Below, piece after piece: positions 1-13,154 of a stretch of 64,000 nt of DNA (position 1 is the first letter of the stretch; each line of letters starts with the position of its first letter). The position numbers were made by a program, and so were the translations under genes. The notes under the pieces were generated by a model. The model did not search any database, was not told where the DNA came from, and saw only the letters and a program-made list of their open reading frames with translations. The stretch comes from Diploscapter coronatus (taxonomy: Eukaryota; Nematoda; Chromadorea; Rhabditida; Rhabditidae), in assembly GCA_964036155.1 (NCBI GenBank), contig OZ038422.1, positions 53,963,201-54,027,200 on the forward strand, read 5' to 3'.

Positions 1-52
1 ATTCAATTCGGGGAACGACATCGGAATTGTCGGAAATAGGCCTAAATGACGA

Positions 53-1449
53 TCATCCTTCAACATTTTCTCGAGAACATGACAAACCCAAAACAAAGGG
101 AACAGGTCCAAGAAGAATGTTGACTGTCGTCCAAAGGAAACAAATCGCGGCTGCTGTAAAATTTTAAATTGATGGAAAATTTATAATTTTAATTCATAAT
201 CTACTAACAATAAAGTTCAGTTACAAAGTTGATCTTCATTGCCTAACTTCTCTATGATTCGCTCAAAAATTCTAAGACAATCTAGCTTAGTGAAAGAATA
301 AAACTATGATTTTCTATTTTATCGTAACGAAGACTGAGACCATTTTATCAAGAGAAGCAATTTAAAAAAAAAATACCTGTAAAATTAGCGGTCTTCGCTG
401 CGAATAGACCACTGAAAGCTGCTAGCAAGCACATCACTGCATATACCAATTCAATGCCAATCGCCCATTTGGCGCCTTGCAACATTCGAGCAGCCCCAAG
501 GGCGAATATAGTCAGAGATGACAATACCTAAAAGTATATCAAATCGAATGTTAATTAACCTTGGAAGTTAGAGAATTTTCATAATAAATCGGAAATGTTT
601 AGCCTGTAGGTGATAACTTTGAAATTGTTAAAGATTTCCAAAATAGAAGTAAAAATCGCCCAGCTTTTCAATGGTGTCTTTTGTCAATTTATTTGCGCAT
701 CCCTGCGAAAGTTTACGTAAATTCAAGCGTAAGCGAAAGTTATCCTTCTAATATTGTACAAATTCGCAATTAGGTATTTCTAAAATTCAACAAGTCATTT
801 TGCACGCAACTAGATGACATCATATTTTTATATAACGACATTAAATTGTGTTTTAATAAAACTAACAGCCATGCTGCATCTCGTGCTGACTGCAGTCCAA
901 TCAACGAGCGGTTTGGGCGGCTGTTGAACCGCCAAAATTGGAGCTGGAGGAATTGGCTCAAAACAGGGCACAGGCAAATGATTGTTGTTGAGAGAAATCG
1001 GCATTCCTGATGCATATGAGGGTGTGTTGCTCATTCTCTAAAATAATTTAAACTTCTTATGTTTCAGTATCTTTAATTCTTCATGAACGATAATATTGGA
1101 ATACCTCAGGTCATAAAAAGAAGAATTGTTTTTTCTTCAATAAAACGCGATTTTACGAGTTTTGTAGTTTGTACATTCATGAAGATCAGATTTGTAAGGA
1201 TCAGTTTTACCCTAGCAGCCAATGTCGCCTCGAGTTGCTTGATACTCAATTCATCAGGTCTCGGCAGAGTCGTGTATGAGGGATATCTGTCGTGTATTTG
1301 TACTCCATGCACTGAATTGTGTCATAAGTTTTCTTTTTATCATTCCCTAATCAATTACTGTTTGGATGATACGGGTTGTTGTATGCGATGGCAGGCATTG
1401 CGGAAGCAGGTCGAGATAGGGAGGGTACTAAACGAATTGCGAAACTCAT
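53..1449 (-). CDS. Predicted 204-aa multi-pass membrane protein, second gene of an operon-like pair
   Basis: I do not recognise this family. Five exons join in phase: 1449-1359, 1311-1211, 1037-867, 527-377 and 153-53, all with GT-AG introns, giving 204 codons plus stop. The first ~120 residues are Pro/Asn-rich and polar, probably cytosolic. The C-terminal ~80 residues hold about three hydrophobic segments, around LSSLTIFALGAARML, IELVYAVMCLLAAFSGLF and ICFLWTTVNILLGPVPFVLG. The protein ends in a short polar tail after the last segment. The start ATG (1449) lies three bases after a good acceptor (TTCCTCAG), and the upstream gene stops only ~110 bp away, so it is probably trans-spliced as a downstream operon gene. 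Seen: exon phases and hydrophobic segments. Inferred: membrane topology and operon status. The function is unknown. Confidence 0.6.
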
Positions 1450-1559
1450 AATCTGAGGAAGTGAATCAGGAATTCAGGGATTTAGCTCAGATTCGGTTAA
1501 GATTCAAGATGTGATGAGATATTCATGTAGCATTTGCATGTCTCCCTGTCATGCCCTGT

Positions 1560-2209
1560 CTACTCACATCTTCCCCAGGTTAGCTTTTGCTCTTTCTGCA
1601 TCGGAGGGCGGACGAGTGTCTGATGGGCTGTTTTGGGGGTCGACTGGCTGACTGGAGGGGCTGAAAGAAATAATTAGGAAAAGGTTCGCACAAATCAATA
1701 ATGATGGCCCGAAATAAGTTTCAACAGAGTTCATTAAAGTCTCCTAATCAAGACTTTGACTTCTCCATATCATAAAATTAGCCTAACTACTCAATATGTG
1801 AAGACAATTGATTGTTTGTGGATCTTTCCTGAGTTATTTCAACGGATGAGATGATAAAAGGATTTGATTGATTGGATAAAGGTATGACGAAATACCGAAG
1901 ACGAAGGGGTTGTTCCTGGAAGAGGGCAGAATATCGCTGTAGCCATCTCCTAAAACAATCGGAGATTTCCAATTCAAATTTAGTCTCTTTCTTACTCTGC
2001 TTCAGATGAACATTACTGTTCTTCTGCCAATACAACTGGTTACGATCGTCCTTCTGAATGCAAATTACATAGATTATTAGTCATTCCATTCAAAGGCAAT
2101 GATGTGGCTTCCATACCTGATCATCTTCATCCAATCTCTTGCCCTTCATGTACTCATTCTTGTACTTTTTCGGCAGAAATTCATTGCTGACAGTATCGTC
2201 CTCCCCCAT
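1560..2209 (-). CDS. Small 83-aa charged hypothetical protein, first gene of an operon-like pair
   Basis: Three exons (2209-2117, 2053-1996, 1660-1560) join with GTATGG, GTAAGA and TTTCAG-type sites and give exactly 84 codons including TAG. The protein begins MGEDDTVSNEFLPKKYKNEY. It is rich in Asp, Lys and Gln, has no signal peptide or membrane segment, and ends with a Thr/Pro/Gln-rich tail. I do not recognise the family. An alternative third-exon frame using a GTGAGT donor overlapping the stop codon is possible, but it leads to a stop immediately after splicing. The stop codon is ~110 bp upstream of the start of the next minus-strand gene, a spacing typical of nematode operons. No function is assigned. 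Confidence 0.45.
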
Positions 2210-2918
2210 TTAGCAGGCCCTCAAAATATCGAAATTATTCATGGAAACGATGGGTTTTCAATTTAATTGGTTAGATGATGATTTCTAGAGTAGCATCATT
2301 TGATCGAATAATGAACAGACGAAATTTTTAATAAACTAATAAATTTAAATGATTCTTCAGTAATACAGTATTGCATGATCTTTAATCATGCAATTTTCTA
2401 TCAACTCTTTTTCGTAGTCCTCATCCAGCGAACTGTTTCGCATGCCTATTCATTGAATTAATGCTCTACTTTGTAAAGAAATTTATAAAACTATATCGTC
2501 TTCAATTCGCTGGATTACAACATTTGAAAGATCAAACAGCTCAGTAAAACAGAAAATACGATAACTTTCTCTGCAAAATGATATCGAGAAATAACTATTG
2601 CAAAATGAAAGTCGAAATAATTGAATTGTACAAAGGAGTCGATGAAAGGAGATATCTTATCGATAAGACATTAGACAACGGAGACAAAGCAAGACAGGAG
2701 AAGGGAAACGAAGACTATTTACGGGAGAAGTAATTCGGAGGGCGACTAGAGAGTGCTGGAAATAAGAGAAGGAAAGATAAGAAGATAACGAAATGGGAGC
2801 AGAAGGTAGATGAAGAAGGATATCGATAAATGACAGGGGGCTGTAAGGATAAAGGGACATGAAAGGAGAAAAGGGACATACAGTCACAAGACGATAGGAC
2901 GAGAAATGTCAAATGAAG

Positions 2919-2934
2919 ACACACACACACACAC
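2919..2934. repeat. (AC)n microsatellite
   Basis: Eight AC dinucleotides, followed by GCAC, lie at the edge of the purine-rich block upstream of the minus-strand operon-like pair. Confidence 0.9.
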
Positions 2935-2997
2935 GCACGATGAAGCTGATGCTGAAATAGAAAAAGCCTGCTAATGCTACGCAGCGAATTAGGTGAT

Positions 2998-3019
2998 TTA
3001 GAATTAGAATTAGAATTAG
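2998..3019. repeat. Short GAATTA hexanucleotide repeat
   Basis: The hexamer GAATTA (TTAGAA) is repeated about three and a half times without interruption. It is a simple-sequence repeat with no further meaning that I can see. Confidence 0.85.
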
Positions 3020-4488
3020 ACGTGCAAACTTAACCACAAAGACGGGGAGACGTTCACTCGTTTATTCACAACACAGAGAATAAAGATAATTCCATAAACT
3101 CATCTAGCTTTGAAAAAGTATATTTTTACCATAATCATCATGTTGAAGTTTGTGAATAGAAAACATATAATTTCTGATTGTAACATGGTAATAACTTGAC
3201 ATTTACTTTTTTACCGTACAAATTAACAGAGAATATTAATACAACTTCTTTTTACAACCCTCAAATATACTGTAGTTATGAAGAGTTTGTACTAACTACC
3301 TGAAATATAGCAGTTTGAAAACGAGGAAATTACCTTTCAGTTTGAATTTTCTTCCTTCTTCCTCAAAATTTCGGTTCCATTGATTTGAAGACGTATTTAG
3401 TAGTTGTTAGAGAGAATACAAGTGATGTACTTGAATTGCGATAGATTGAATAGCAAGGAAGAGGCGTCTTTCTGCAAGTACCAATAAGACTACATTTCGT
3501 TACGAACTGCAACAAACGTTGTACTTTGCCTTTTTAATTCAATATTTTAAATTAATCTTTCTTTAATCGACGGTCCTTTGATCGAAATCTTTACACTTCC
3601 ATACGCAGAATTTGTTAGCATTTACGTCAGCTATTGTATTCGTTTCTTGACATCTTGAAAAACAATCAAAGGGAGTGACATAATGATCTACAAGATTGCA
3701 GAAAGTAGGGTTGGGTAAGGGAACTTTTCGTCGAAGCTTGAAAAGGTAGAGTATCAGTTTTTATGTGTTAGAATTTCTAGTACGATATTTAGAACTTGGT
3801 ATTTCACTTCCAACCAGAATCTTGACTTCAAATTTAAAAATTGCTCAATTAGCATCAAGTACCTGTTCATTGCTTTAATTTTAGAATTTTTCACGTCTCA
3901 AATTATGATTTGTCTGGCAACAAATCTTTCGATACTTTGTCGCCTATGCATTCTTTGAATATACTAACTTTTATGGTTCAAGAGATAATATTTGTGTGCT
4001 AATCAATCATATTTTGCAACAAACTAGTTGCCAGGATGGACCAGTTATTTAGATGCGAAATATTCCATCCCAGCAGTTTCAAGCTTGACCATTTTAATAG
4101 AAAAAGATTAAATTTCGAAGTATGCATAAATTAAATGAAACCAAACCTTTTCCAGGTCCGCTCTTCCATCCTGTGCCAGTACTTGTGTCAATCTTTCCTG
4201 TCTTATCAAGGTATGGTCCTGGCCAGATCCGCTTCATTTGTGCGACTATCTATCGGTTCTCATTCTGTCATTCGTTACTGATCATTATTTTGTCTGTCTG
4301 CCTTCAGACCTGACCACTCCCTCCCTTCCTTATTTCCTCTCTACTCCCTAACAATGTTGATTAGTACGTGCATTGTCAGTATCAGTTTCTCAGAAGTCAT
4401 CTCAATTCATTTCCATCGAACTGCTTGTTTTCGTATCCAACAACTTCGAGTATCTTCTAATTAGCAATTAGTGACTAATCAATTTTAG

Positions 4489-4740
4489 TTACCGTAAGAT
4501 CTAAAATAGTAGTCCCCCTAAATTATAAATCCCCTATAATGGAAGTCTGCTTTCCAAAATTCCAGAGCTACCCATTACCCAACTCAAACCATCCCAGGAA
4601 GTATTTTAGAGTGTATAGAGTGGGTTTAGTCATGATTTGAAACGATTACGACAATCATTAAATGAGGAGTTATGGCGATTTAAAGATTTGAGGGTCGAAG
4701 AATAGAGGTCCGTGGGTTTCTATTTTAGATTTTATGGTAA
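4489..4740. mobile_element. MITE-like element with ~21-bp terminal inverted repeats, copy 1
   Basis: The ends are TTACCGTAAGATCTAAAATAG and CTATTTTAGATTTTATGGTAA, inverted repeats with two mismatches. The interior has no coding capacity. A related sequence lies at 16779-17037; both contain CCCCCTAAA-like, CCAAAAT and ACCCATTACCCAACTCAAA-like blocks in the same order. Seen: the TIRs and the second copy. Inferred: a non-autonomous DNA transposon family. No clear target-site duplication was identified. Confidence 0.6.
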
Positions 4741-7043
4741 ATTTAGTTTTTTATTGCGATGATTCATTAATTTTGCTAGGTATAACTTTCTTCGTAAAAA
4801 TACGCAACTATTTGTAAACTAGGACGAATGCCAAATCATGAATGACTTTGACTAAATTTCACGTAAGCAATTTATTCGGAGTGATAGCATCTAATCGAGA
4901 ATTCCTTTGTTGTTAGTTTAATCCTAAAACGTTATTAAGATGCCAGAATTTTTGCTCTCGTTATTTATAAATTCGTGTGCATCCAGATGTGAGACCTCGT
5001 CAATTTTTCTTCGTGTAAATATATAGACCATTTCTCAGCAGATGAATTTGATAAGAATGGCCCATGAATGGTAAAGGAAATTTCTGATCGTCTGTTACAT
5101 TTGCCTATTTCACGTAGATTACGATCTTCTTGTCAATTTGTGAATGAGCACCAAGCATCCCTGGCCAGCCATCAACGTCTGCGATCAGCACTAGAGTCTC
5201 TTCTCCATCTCTGTTCAGTCAATCTGCATCGAAGATTGTCTCCTCTACAGCCCACTCAAGGCTTGTCCTCTTCTGTGCGATCGACGTAATAACTCCTTTG
5301 TCTCTCATCTTCCATCCTTCAGAATCCTTTCCCTTCATCTGTCCGTCTATAGCCAGGTGTCGTTCACCTTCCCAGTCCATGCCCATACCTCTGTGCCTCT
5401 ACCCTTCTCTGCACCCCGGTCCTTCGCAGCCCTCTTCTGCCGTTTTTTTCTGTCCCTTCTCTCGTCCCTGTCCCTTGTCTGTTGGACTGTCAAACTCGTT
5501 TCTCGTAGCATCTTCCCTTCATCTCCCCTTCTTACCTTGCCTTCCCCTATTCTTCACCTTCTCTCCTTCGTCTACTAGTCATGTTATCGATTTCTTTTGT
5601 ATCTTCCTCGTTAGTTTGCAACGGGTTGTCAATAACAGACTTCCCTTTCTGTTCGGTATGTGTATGCAGTCATTCTCCTGATTCTTCATTCTCCGTCTGC
5701 TAGCATCTTCATTTTTTCCTTCTTTTCTCGTCAATCGTCCCTGTCCCGATTCGTTCCTGATTCCTTATCTTTACGCTCCCATCTTCTCATTTTTATTTTT
5801 TATGATATCACTTTTACTCTGGTTGACTTTCTTCGATTTTGTGATGGAAACGTTACTGTATGGACTTATACGAAATCGAAACCGATTGTTTCTGCCAATT
5901 CACATTTCCGATTCCAAATGTGTCTTTCTTTCTCTCATATCTTCATTCTCGATCTTGTACTGTAGGATAACCGTTGCATTTTCTCTTCGTGATATATTCC
6001 ATTCGAATTCGAATAACAAGAATTGTAGTTCTGATACAAATGCATGATGTCTCATGATAGATTTTATCTCTATTGCTTCGAGAATCAACAATAATAACTG
6101 CTACTTTTTATTTATTCAAAGACAGCTTTCATAGACATCGCTGGATGACCTGACCGATCAATTTAGACAAAATACATGCTCTGAGAAGTTTATGCGCAGA
6201 AATTTCATGTTGTTTGCACCATTTTTACATCAGTTAAAATATTAACTTCTGATTTTGGTGATAATTAAAATAGAAATGAATCTTATATTTTGCATATTCA
6301 AATTCGTGCGTTATTTATCTTGTTTGAACTGTTCGGTCTAAGACAATCACCAGCAGTCAAGTGTCCACGAAACAATTCGCCCACGTCAGTTTTCGTTTCG
6401 GTCCTTCAGTCTCTTTCCCTCTCTCTGTCTCCTTCTCTATTCCACCTGCGCATCTTATCTCATTTACTCATCTTCATCGTTTAGTCGAATATCGCTGTCC
6501 TCCTTCTGCAAATCAGTCTGTATTTCAGTTAATCTAATTACAATTACAGCAATTTCAGTCTCGCTGCATAAATTCACAACCCTTTTTCTCCAAAAACCCA
6601 TTTTTAGATCGATTTGACACAAATTGCTCTTGATTTTTGTATTTTAATCTAAGATCATTGGGAATAATCGATTCTGTCACTTATCTTGAACAGAAAGTTC
6701 AATTGAGCTTTACAAGAAAACATATCTGAAAAAGACTAGAATATGAAAAGTACGGTGCAAATACTAAACGAGTCGATTTGCTTCAATCTCCCCTCAGCTC
6801 ATTCGCTATTCATACGCAGCTGCACGCGATTTTTCAAGTTTTCCACGATTTTGCAGTCGAATTCCCCTTATAGCTTTGGCATTTACGTATTGAAGCAGGC
6901 GAGGTCTGCAAAAGGTGGAAGCGAAATATCGAAATTCGGGAACATTCTGCAGTTCTGCAGAATGTTATATCATCGGAAATCAGGAAGGAAACAAAAGGGA
7001 TTTCAGATCGAAAGCTGGCAAACGGCAATCGACAGGCACGAAA

Positions 7044-10000
7044 ATGTCTGGACATGCAAATCGAACCAATTGCTTCCAGAATATGACAGCTGAAGAAAAA
7101 ACCGATTTCTTACAGGTAAAATAAATGTGTTTAAGTAATGAAAGAGTTATCAGTAAAAAGGTTTGCCATAAAGTGAAAATTGAAACATTTCGAAATCGAA
7201 TCGAAGTTAGGAAAAGTTTCCCATTCGAAATCAAAGGTGAAGCTAGTAGTAAAAATACGATCATGCTTACAATCAGATGTGATACTTCTAAAGCTCATAT
7301 CTCTCTAGATATTATTAAATTTTTATAACTTTGCATTAATAATTTTTAAAATCTCGTTAGCCGGTTAAATTGATGATTATCGTTGCATATTGGTAATACT
7401 GATAACATGACATAAGTTTTAAAAAAATTAGCGTAATTTTTCATGACTTTCATTATTTCAAAATTTGTGAATTCATCACTCAAAAATTTTAATTTCCATT
7501 AGAATACAAAACTACATTAGAAACTACGAAAAGTACACTTTCAAATTATTGCAAGATCTAAATGGAATTATTTTAGCGACGACAACCTTATCAGTTGGAT
7601 ATGGTATTCCGACGATATTGGGGCTGGATGACGTTACCTCTGGCAGGAATCGGATTAGCACTCTCCATTATATTCATTATAACTGTATATAGAGTATGTA
7701 ATGATGCATATCATATATAGCTTATATATATATTTTTAAATCTACTATTTTAGGCAATTCAAGCACGACAAGTAAGCAGGAAATGTTATATATTATTGCT
7801 AAACCGAACTATTGGAGACCTTCTGTCTTGTGTGATTGCTTTAATCGACTGTGCTTATGTATTATTAGCTAAAGATATCGAGTAAGTATTTAAATACTAC
7901 ATTCGTCGTTAATTTATAATTGCAGACGAGAAATAGTCGTAACGATGGAATCATTTTTCATTGGTTGCTTCTGGTCAGGAATGGTTTCGTACGTGGCTCT
8001 TTCAGTGCTCAAACTATTCGCAGTTTGGAAACCATTTCAATACCGAAAATGGTTCACAATGAGACGGTGTATATATTTGATGATTTTGAGGTAAGTAGTT
8101 ATTTTTTTATAATAGCTTGTTCTATGATTTCGTGGAGATTTTGTTTATAATATAATATATAATTTTCCCTTTTGAAGAAAATTTTAAGATAAGTAACAAC
8201 TGAGGATTATGTAGAACGATAATTGAAAATTTTGGTAGAAATCTAAATTATCTTAACCCAAAGGCAAGAATGAGAGTTTTCCTATAATTATGAAGGAAAA
8301 TGTGCCTATAACTATTGGGCTATCCAATAAAATATATTAGCATGACATTTTCTTTATTTCAATAAAATTAAATTCACATTCAGCTGGTTCATCTTTGTGA
8401 TAATGGTCAGCTACTCTCTGGGTGTGAGTGCTCTTGTCAAAATTCCTTCGCTAAATGAATGGTCCGGCTGTAGAATGGAGACTTGTCTAAGGCTTATGTA
8501 CAGGTAATTACTTCATAATTAAAAACATGAATAATCATTGATTTCCCAATACGTAATTTGAACAATTAGCGGTGTAATGTGGAAGAATGTTTCCACTATT
8601 CCCAATAAGAATGTTTATATTTCAGGATTCGTAATGCAGTGACATTGGGCGTATATTGCTTCACTCTCGTCGTATTTGTAATCACAGGTAAGCGATGAAT
8701 CGATTTATTCTAATAGTTTACTCAAAAAATATCATAATTTTATTAGTGCTAGAAAAATATTATTTTCCATGCAAACATAACTTTATGAAGATATTGTCAA
8801 AAGAATAAATTCTTACTTCATAGGCAATATTTTATTTAAGAAATATTTCTAAAATGCAATTATCTTTGAAAAAATCGATTTCATTGTATTGTCATTGCCA
8901 ATCATATTTTTATAGTGCTACTTATCCGAAGAGCCCAACGATTTGTGAATTCGTTCCGAAAGCGAGACAAGGACAGGCCAAATGCAGCCGATCGAGGCTC
9001 TCGAGTCAGGTTTCCTCTCTGGAAACTGGCCATCAACGTCGCCACTTTTGCCGGCTTCAATTTCTTCTATATCTTATGGTGGGCTTTAAAAATTACGCTT
9101 ATTATTGGTGCATAATTCATAACAATAGTGATCGGGGATAGTTATAAAAGTTTTTGAATGAATCAGAATATGCGTCCGGAATAACTTCCTCCCAATAATT
9201 TGGAAATCGTATTCCTTTTCCTCTGGCTCAGATTATGACGTACACGATTAATATTTATCTCTTTATGTAAATTTAAATGGTTTTTTCTTCAGGATCATAC
9301 GGTTATTCTTGGAGCGGGATCCGTGTTTCTTTCAGCTACATTACGCAGAGAACATGCGTCTGATATCGTTCAGGCGATGTGCTCTCATTCTGCGGATAAT
9401 CGTCGATCCGATTCTATCCTATGTAACTGATTACCAGGTTTGTTTTCCTTCACAGCAAAACAGTTCCTTCAAGTTCATGCCAATTCTTTACAACTCCTAT
9501 TCGATTGCCCTCTTTCCTTTCCTATCTATTTTTCTCCCAAAAATCATTTACGTCCTCTTCAATTCTGTCCATGCTGACGTCACCCCTTCTTTGTCGTCTC
9601 TATATCGAATTTTCCATTTCCTGCACTGACTCCCAGTAGTTTCATCGTTAACATTTCTGAACATTTGGCGATGTATGGTAGTTGAAGAATTGAGATGGGA
9701 ATGAGAAGCATTTTGAACCTAGAGTGGATTCTTGTCACAGTAATTTCATATTAGTTTGCAATCACGTGAATAATACAAATTGATCAACTGATGATGTGAG
9801 TGGCGACAAAATCGATTTTTGATATTCGTTGGAGAGAAAAAAAACTACGGCTACCTCGTTGCCTAATCTAACTTTATTCAGTCGCTTATTATCCAAATTT
9901 GCTAGAGCGAAATCTCGTTTAGTATTTAGAGCATATTTACTTATGATTCTAACTTTCTGCCATCATCAGATGAAGAGTTGTAACAGTTTGAACATTTAGA

Positions 10001-10369
10001 ATTTTCCAAAAACTGGGTGTCCGGGAATAGAAGGGTATACCCTCCTATTAGAAAAATACGGCACATAATTCCTACTGAAATTCCAGAGTAAAATATTCCT
10101 GAACCTTACGATCGAGTTTTCTATCAAAATCTGTTTAGGCTTGTAGTAAAATCTCAAATAATCTATTTGAAATGCAAGGTTATTTCAATGTATATTGCAG
10201 TTGCGGCGCAACTTCCTGACCATTTTCGGTGTCAATCGAAAGATCACCCAAGCATCGACGAGTCGGACGACTTTCCAGAAATCCACCTACTCCAATTCAT
10301 CGGTCGATATGGACGAAAATCAAAGCGCCCGAGTCAGACGCAGTCAGACAGTCTCCACAGTCACATAAC
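7044..10369 (+). CDS. Rhodopsin-like seven-transmembrane receptor (orphan GPCR)
   Basis: A multi-exon gene starting at ATG 7044. The short extracellular N-terminus carries two N-glycosylation sites (NRT, NMT), and splices into an exon beginning RRQPYQLDM. Hydrophobic segments follow in GPCR order: TM1 (MTLPLAGIGLALSIIFIITVY), TM2 with NRTIGDLLSCVIAL, TM3 ending KLFAVWKPFQYRKW in the position of the DRY region, TM4, TM5, TM6 (LAINVATFAGFNFFYILW) and TM7 with DPILSYVTDYQ, resembling the D/NPxxY motif. The last exon (from 10200) encodes a Ser/Thr- and Arg-rich cytoplasmic tail ending at TAA 10367-10369. The splice into the TM7 exon (donor after TTATG near 9078, acceptor at 9292) was chosen because it keeps frame and TM continuity. 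A polyadenylation signal lies near 10783. The ligand is unknown; total length is roughly 375 residues. Confidence 0.75.
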
Positions 10370-11485
10370 TCCATCCCCAGACAGGGAACTTGCTGCTCGT
10401 CTTTGCAGTCCAAAAATCTTCTCTTTTAGTTCTCTCCAATCCAATATTACACTGCACAAATTTGACAATTCATGCACGACATTTGTTTTCCTTGTTATTA
10501 ATCGAACTGTCCATCCAAGGATAATTTTTAGATATGAAACGCATATATGGACAGTTCTTCCCCTCCTCAATTCGGTTCTATTATCTGTGTATTCTGCTTC
10601 GTCATTCTCTTGCCTCATGTACGGGTAACCTCCTCTCAAACAGTTCTTCCTCTTGCCAATGCTCCCAAGCATTGATAACCCCCATTTGTCACATCATGTA
10701 CCTAATCAAACATGTCAAAAACAACAAAGAAGCAAGTTATTGTTATAAATTTCCAAATGGATTCTATGAATGAAATTTTATAAATAAAAATTGAGATTAT
10801 GAAACCAATTGCATGTAATGAGTTTTTTTTTTCGATAATTTTATTCTTGAGCAAGCAAAACACTCGTTTCAGTGTCTATTATCTCGATTGGAGATCCTTT
10901 TGTCGCTAAACCCCTCGATGCCGTTCGCTATATTGATTGGAGTGGAAAGCATAAAGTGAAGAGATATTTCCCGCATTCAAAAATCATAAGTAGGGCCCCT
11001 AAGCAGAATATCGAATTTGTTTCGGGCAAAATTTTTGTGCAAAAATGTCACTAGGGATGTTTTCTCGGCCGAAAAATCCGTCATCCAAAATAAATACATT
11101 TTCGCAAACGAAATATTGCTTGTGTGCAGCTATGTTATCCTGATTTCTCTTTTTCAGAAGGGGGAAAATGGTGAGGGGTGCCACGCCGTCTGGAATATTT
11201 TCTTCACGATACGCGTATTTTGGGAGTAAAGAAAGCGCAGTAATTGGCCTAAATTGATCTATCGATATAGCAAGGATTACGGTTTATCTCTCGTCAAAAA
11301 AGAAAATCTGCATTTCTTCATTTCGCGCGCTATTTCCTCTCTTATTTTCTTCTTATTTCGCGTGCTATTTTTTCGCTGTTTTCTTTTCTCACCCGTTATT
11401 TATACCGTGAAAAGGGGAGGAATTAACGTAGTGAATTTATTTTTATCTATAAATTTGTCATTTTTTTCTGAAAATTACATTTTCA
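10370..11485. other. Intergenic, convergent 3' ends
   Basis: Space between the 3' end of the plus-strand receptor gene and the 3' end of the minus-strand T-box gene. It holds the receptor's presumed 3' UTR with AATAAA at 10783-10788. I see no further gene here. Confidence 0.5.
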
Positions 11486-12694
11486 TTATTTATTGTTTGA
11501 TTGAGCAGTATTTGTCAAAGGCAATGACAATCCATAGAACGGGAGAAGGAAAGTGAGCAGACGAGGGTCGTCCAACTCGCATTCTCGGAAACCTTTCGCA
11601 AACGGGTTTGATTCGATCTTCAGAGAGGTTATCTGTAAAGTAAAGGTGGTCTTCAATAATCGAATTGGGCAGAAATACCCTGTGATTTTGATAGGCAGTA
11701 ACAGCTATGAATGTCGTTTCGGGGAATTCGAAAATCTGCGTGCTGCTTGGCTCGTCGTGTTTCAATACGTGAATACGGGGTCGATATCGGTGCATTGAGT
11801 TTACGATTATCTGGAAGGAAGTTCGATTAAATGGGAATAAGTTTTGGAAGTGATAAAGCGAATATTTTATCTATTGAAAATCGCCGATTTCACAAATTTT
11901 CATAATGCCAATAGAAGCTGATATGAGATTTTATGATTCGAAAATATCTCCTACTATCGATTAGATAAATTTTAAAAATCGGGCTTACATGGCCAGACTG
12001 ATCCAGTTGGTTGTTAGTGAGCTTGATTTTGTCGAATGAAACACTCGATCGCATCCAATGCAGTCCACTCGCAGGACTATCCGGATGAACGAAAACTCGG
12101 CTAGGGAGTTCTGCTTCTCCTACTCATTTTCATTCTTACAACATCATCTCCATTATTCTTTCGAACCTGGTCCTGTCGCTATCCACTTGCTCTGATGGAA
12201 TGAATATCGATATCTCTTCTTGTCGACAGGACTCAAATCAACCATCAAACTGTAGCTGGCAGAGGGCGAAAGATCTGTTATTGACACAGCTAGGGTTGGG
12301 AACATTCGTCTAAATTTTCGAGATGATACAGTTATCAAAGGTAGAAGCAGACACATTTTTATTTCAACATTTAGCGATCAAAATCAGGACTTGAAATTTG
12401 GAGGAAGATAATTTAGAGCAGATTATGCAAAACAGACTTGGAACTTTAATCTGATCCGACTTTCAAGTCTGCCTTCAGCCCTAAATCATAAAACTACCTT
12501 CCACTCTTGGTGACGATCATTTCCGTGCCCAATGCATGGAATCTTCTCCACAAAGCAGCTCCATCCAGTCTCAATTTGGTGCCTTCCTTTTCCTGCCAGC
12601 TGCTACTCGGCAATCTATGCTTCTGTTCCTGTTGTTCATTTCCAGCCTCCTTGTCGGTTCGTAATATCGATTCGATAGAAAAATCAGTGGGCAT
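11486..12694 (-). CDS. T-box transcription factor, TBX1/TBX20 (mls-1-like) class
   Basis: A sequence-specific DNA-binding protein, presumably nuclear. About five exons join in phase: 12694-12498, one around 12310-12170, one around 12125-11990, one ending near 11670, and a last exon to TAA 11486-11488. Together they encode ~250 residues. T-domain hallmarks appear in order: [48 protein letters not shown] with [38 protein letters not shown] and [19 protein letters not shown]. The N-terminus contains DFSIESIL, an eh1-type Groucho/UNC-37-binding motif, near residues 4-11. The protein stops ~25 residues after the T-domain, so it is a nearly minimal T-box protein. The LDQSGH segment and NHRITSLKI place it near TBX20 and TBX1. 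Known: C. elegans mls-1 belongs to this class and specifies non-striated muscle fate. One-to-one orthology is inferred. Confidence 0.9.
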
Positions 12695-13154
12695 GGATTA
12701 CTGTAGCTGTGCAGAGAATATGTAAAGAATGGGGGATGGAATAAGCAAACTGCTTCTCGAAGTGGGTTTTGATGGGCAAGAGAAGAAGGAATAGGAAGGG
12801 AGATGGCTGTCGGCAAGGGAATGATCACATCTGGTGGGTGGCTGTAGAGAGCAGGGCGATGGGAGAGGATATTTCGAGAGTAGAATTACTGTGGGTTGAT
12901 AAGGACCATTTTAAAGATGATTTTTAACAGTTTCAGAGTTTCCATTTTCTTGGATAACTATCATCCAAATTTTAGCATCTCTTCATCGAAGTATTTTTAT
13001 AATGCCGGACCTCAATCATCTATAAATCCTAAAACTGAACTGTATTTTCTCATTTCTTGCCAAATATTATGCGATTTCGTTAGGTACTGTTTATTAGAAT
13101 ACAAATTGAAAAATATCCCGTTGAAGACCAAATATTAGTGTTTCAATTCAATGT
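12695..13154. other. Upstream region of the T-box gene
   Basis: About 460 bp between the T-box start codon and the outer end of the left inverted-duplication arm. This is probably the T-box promoter; I recognise no specific site. Confidence 0.4.

Larger units (their letters stand above)
2210..7043. other. Intergenic region, no supported gene
   Basis: About 4.8 kb between the divergent minus-strand pair and the plus-strand receptor gene. It contains a purine-rich block (about 2640-2930), an AC microsatellite, a short GAATTA repeat, a TIR element (4489-4740) and pyrimidine-rich blocks (about 5280-5580 and 6390-6440). Short open frames occur, but none has credible splice structure or protein-like composition. 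Confidence 0.5.

Noticed and set aside
6743..7328. Overlapping open frames upstream of the receptor
   Set aside because: Only the frame from 7044 splices cleanly into the receptor exon at 7577; the others have no continuation.
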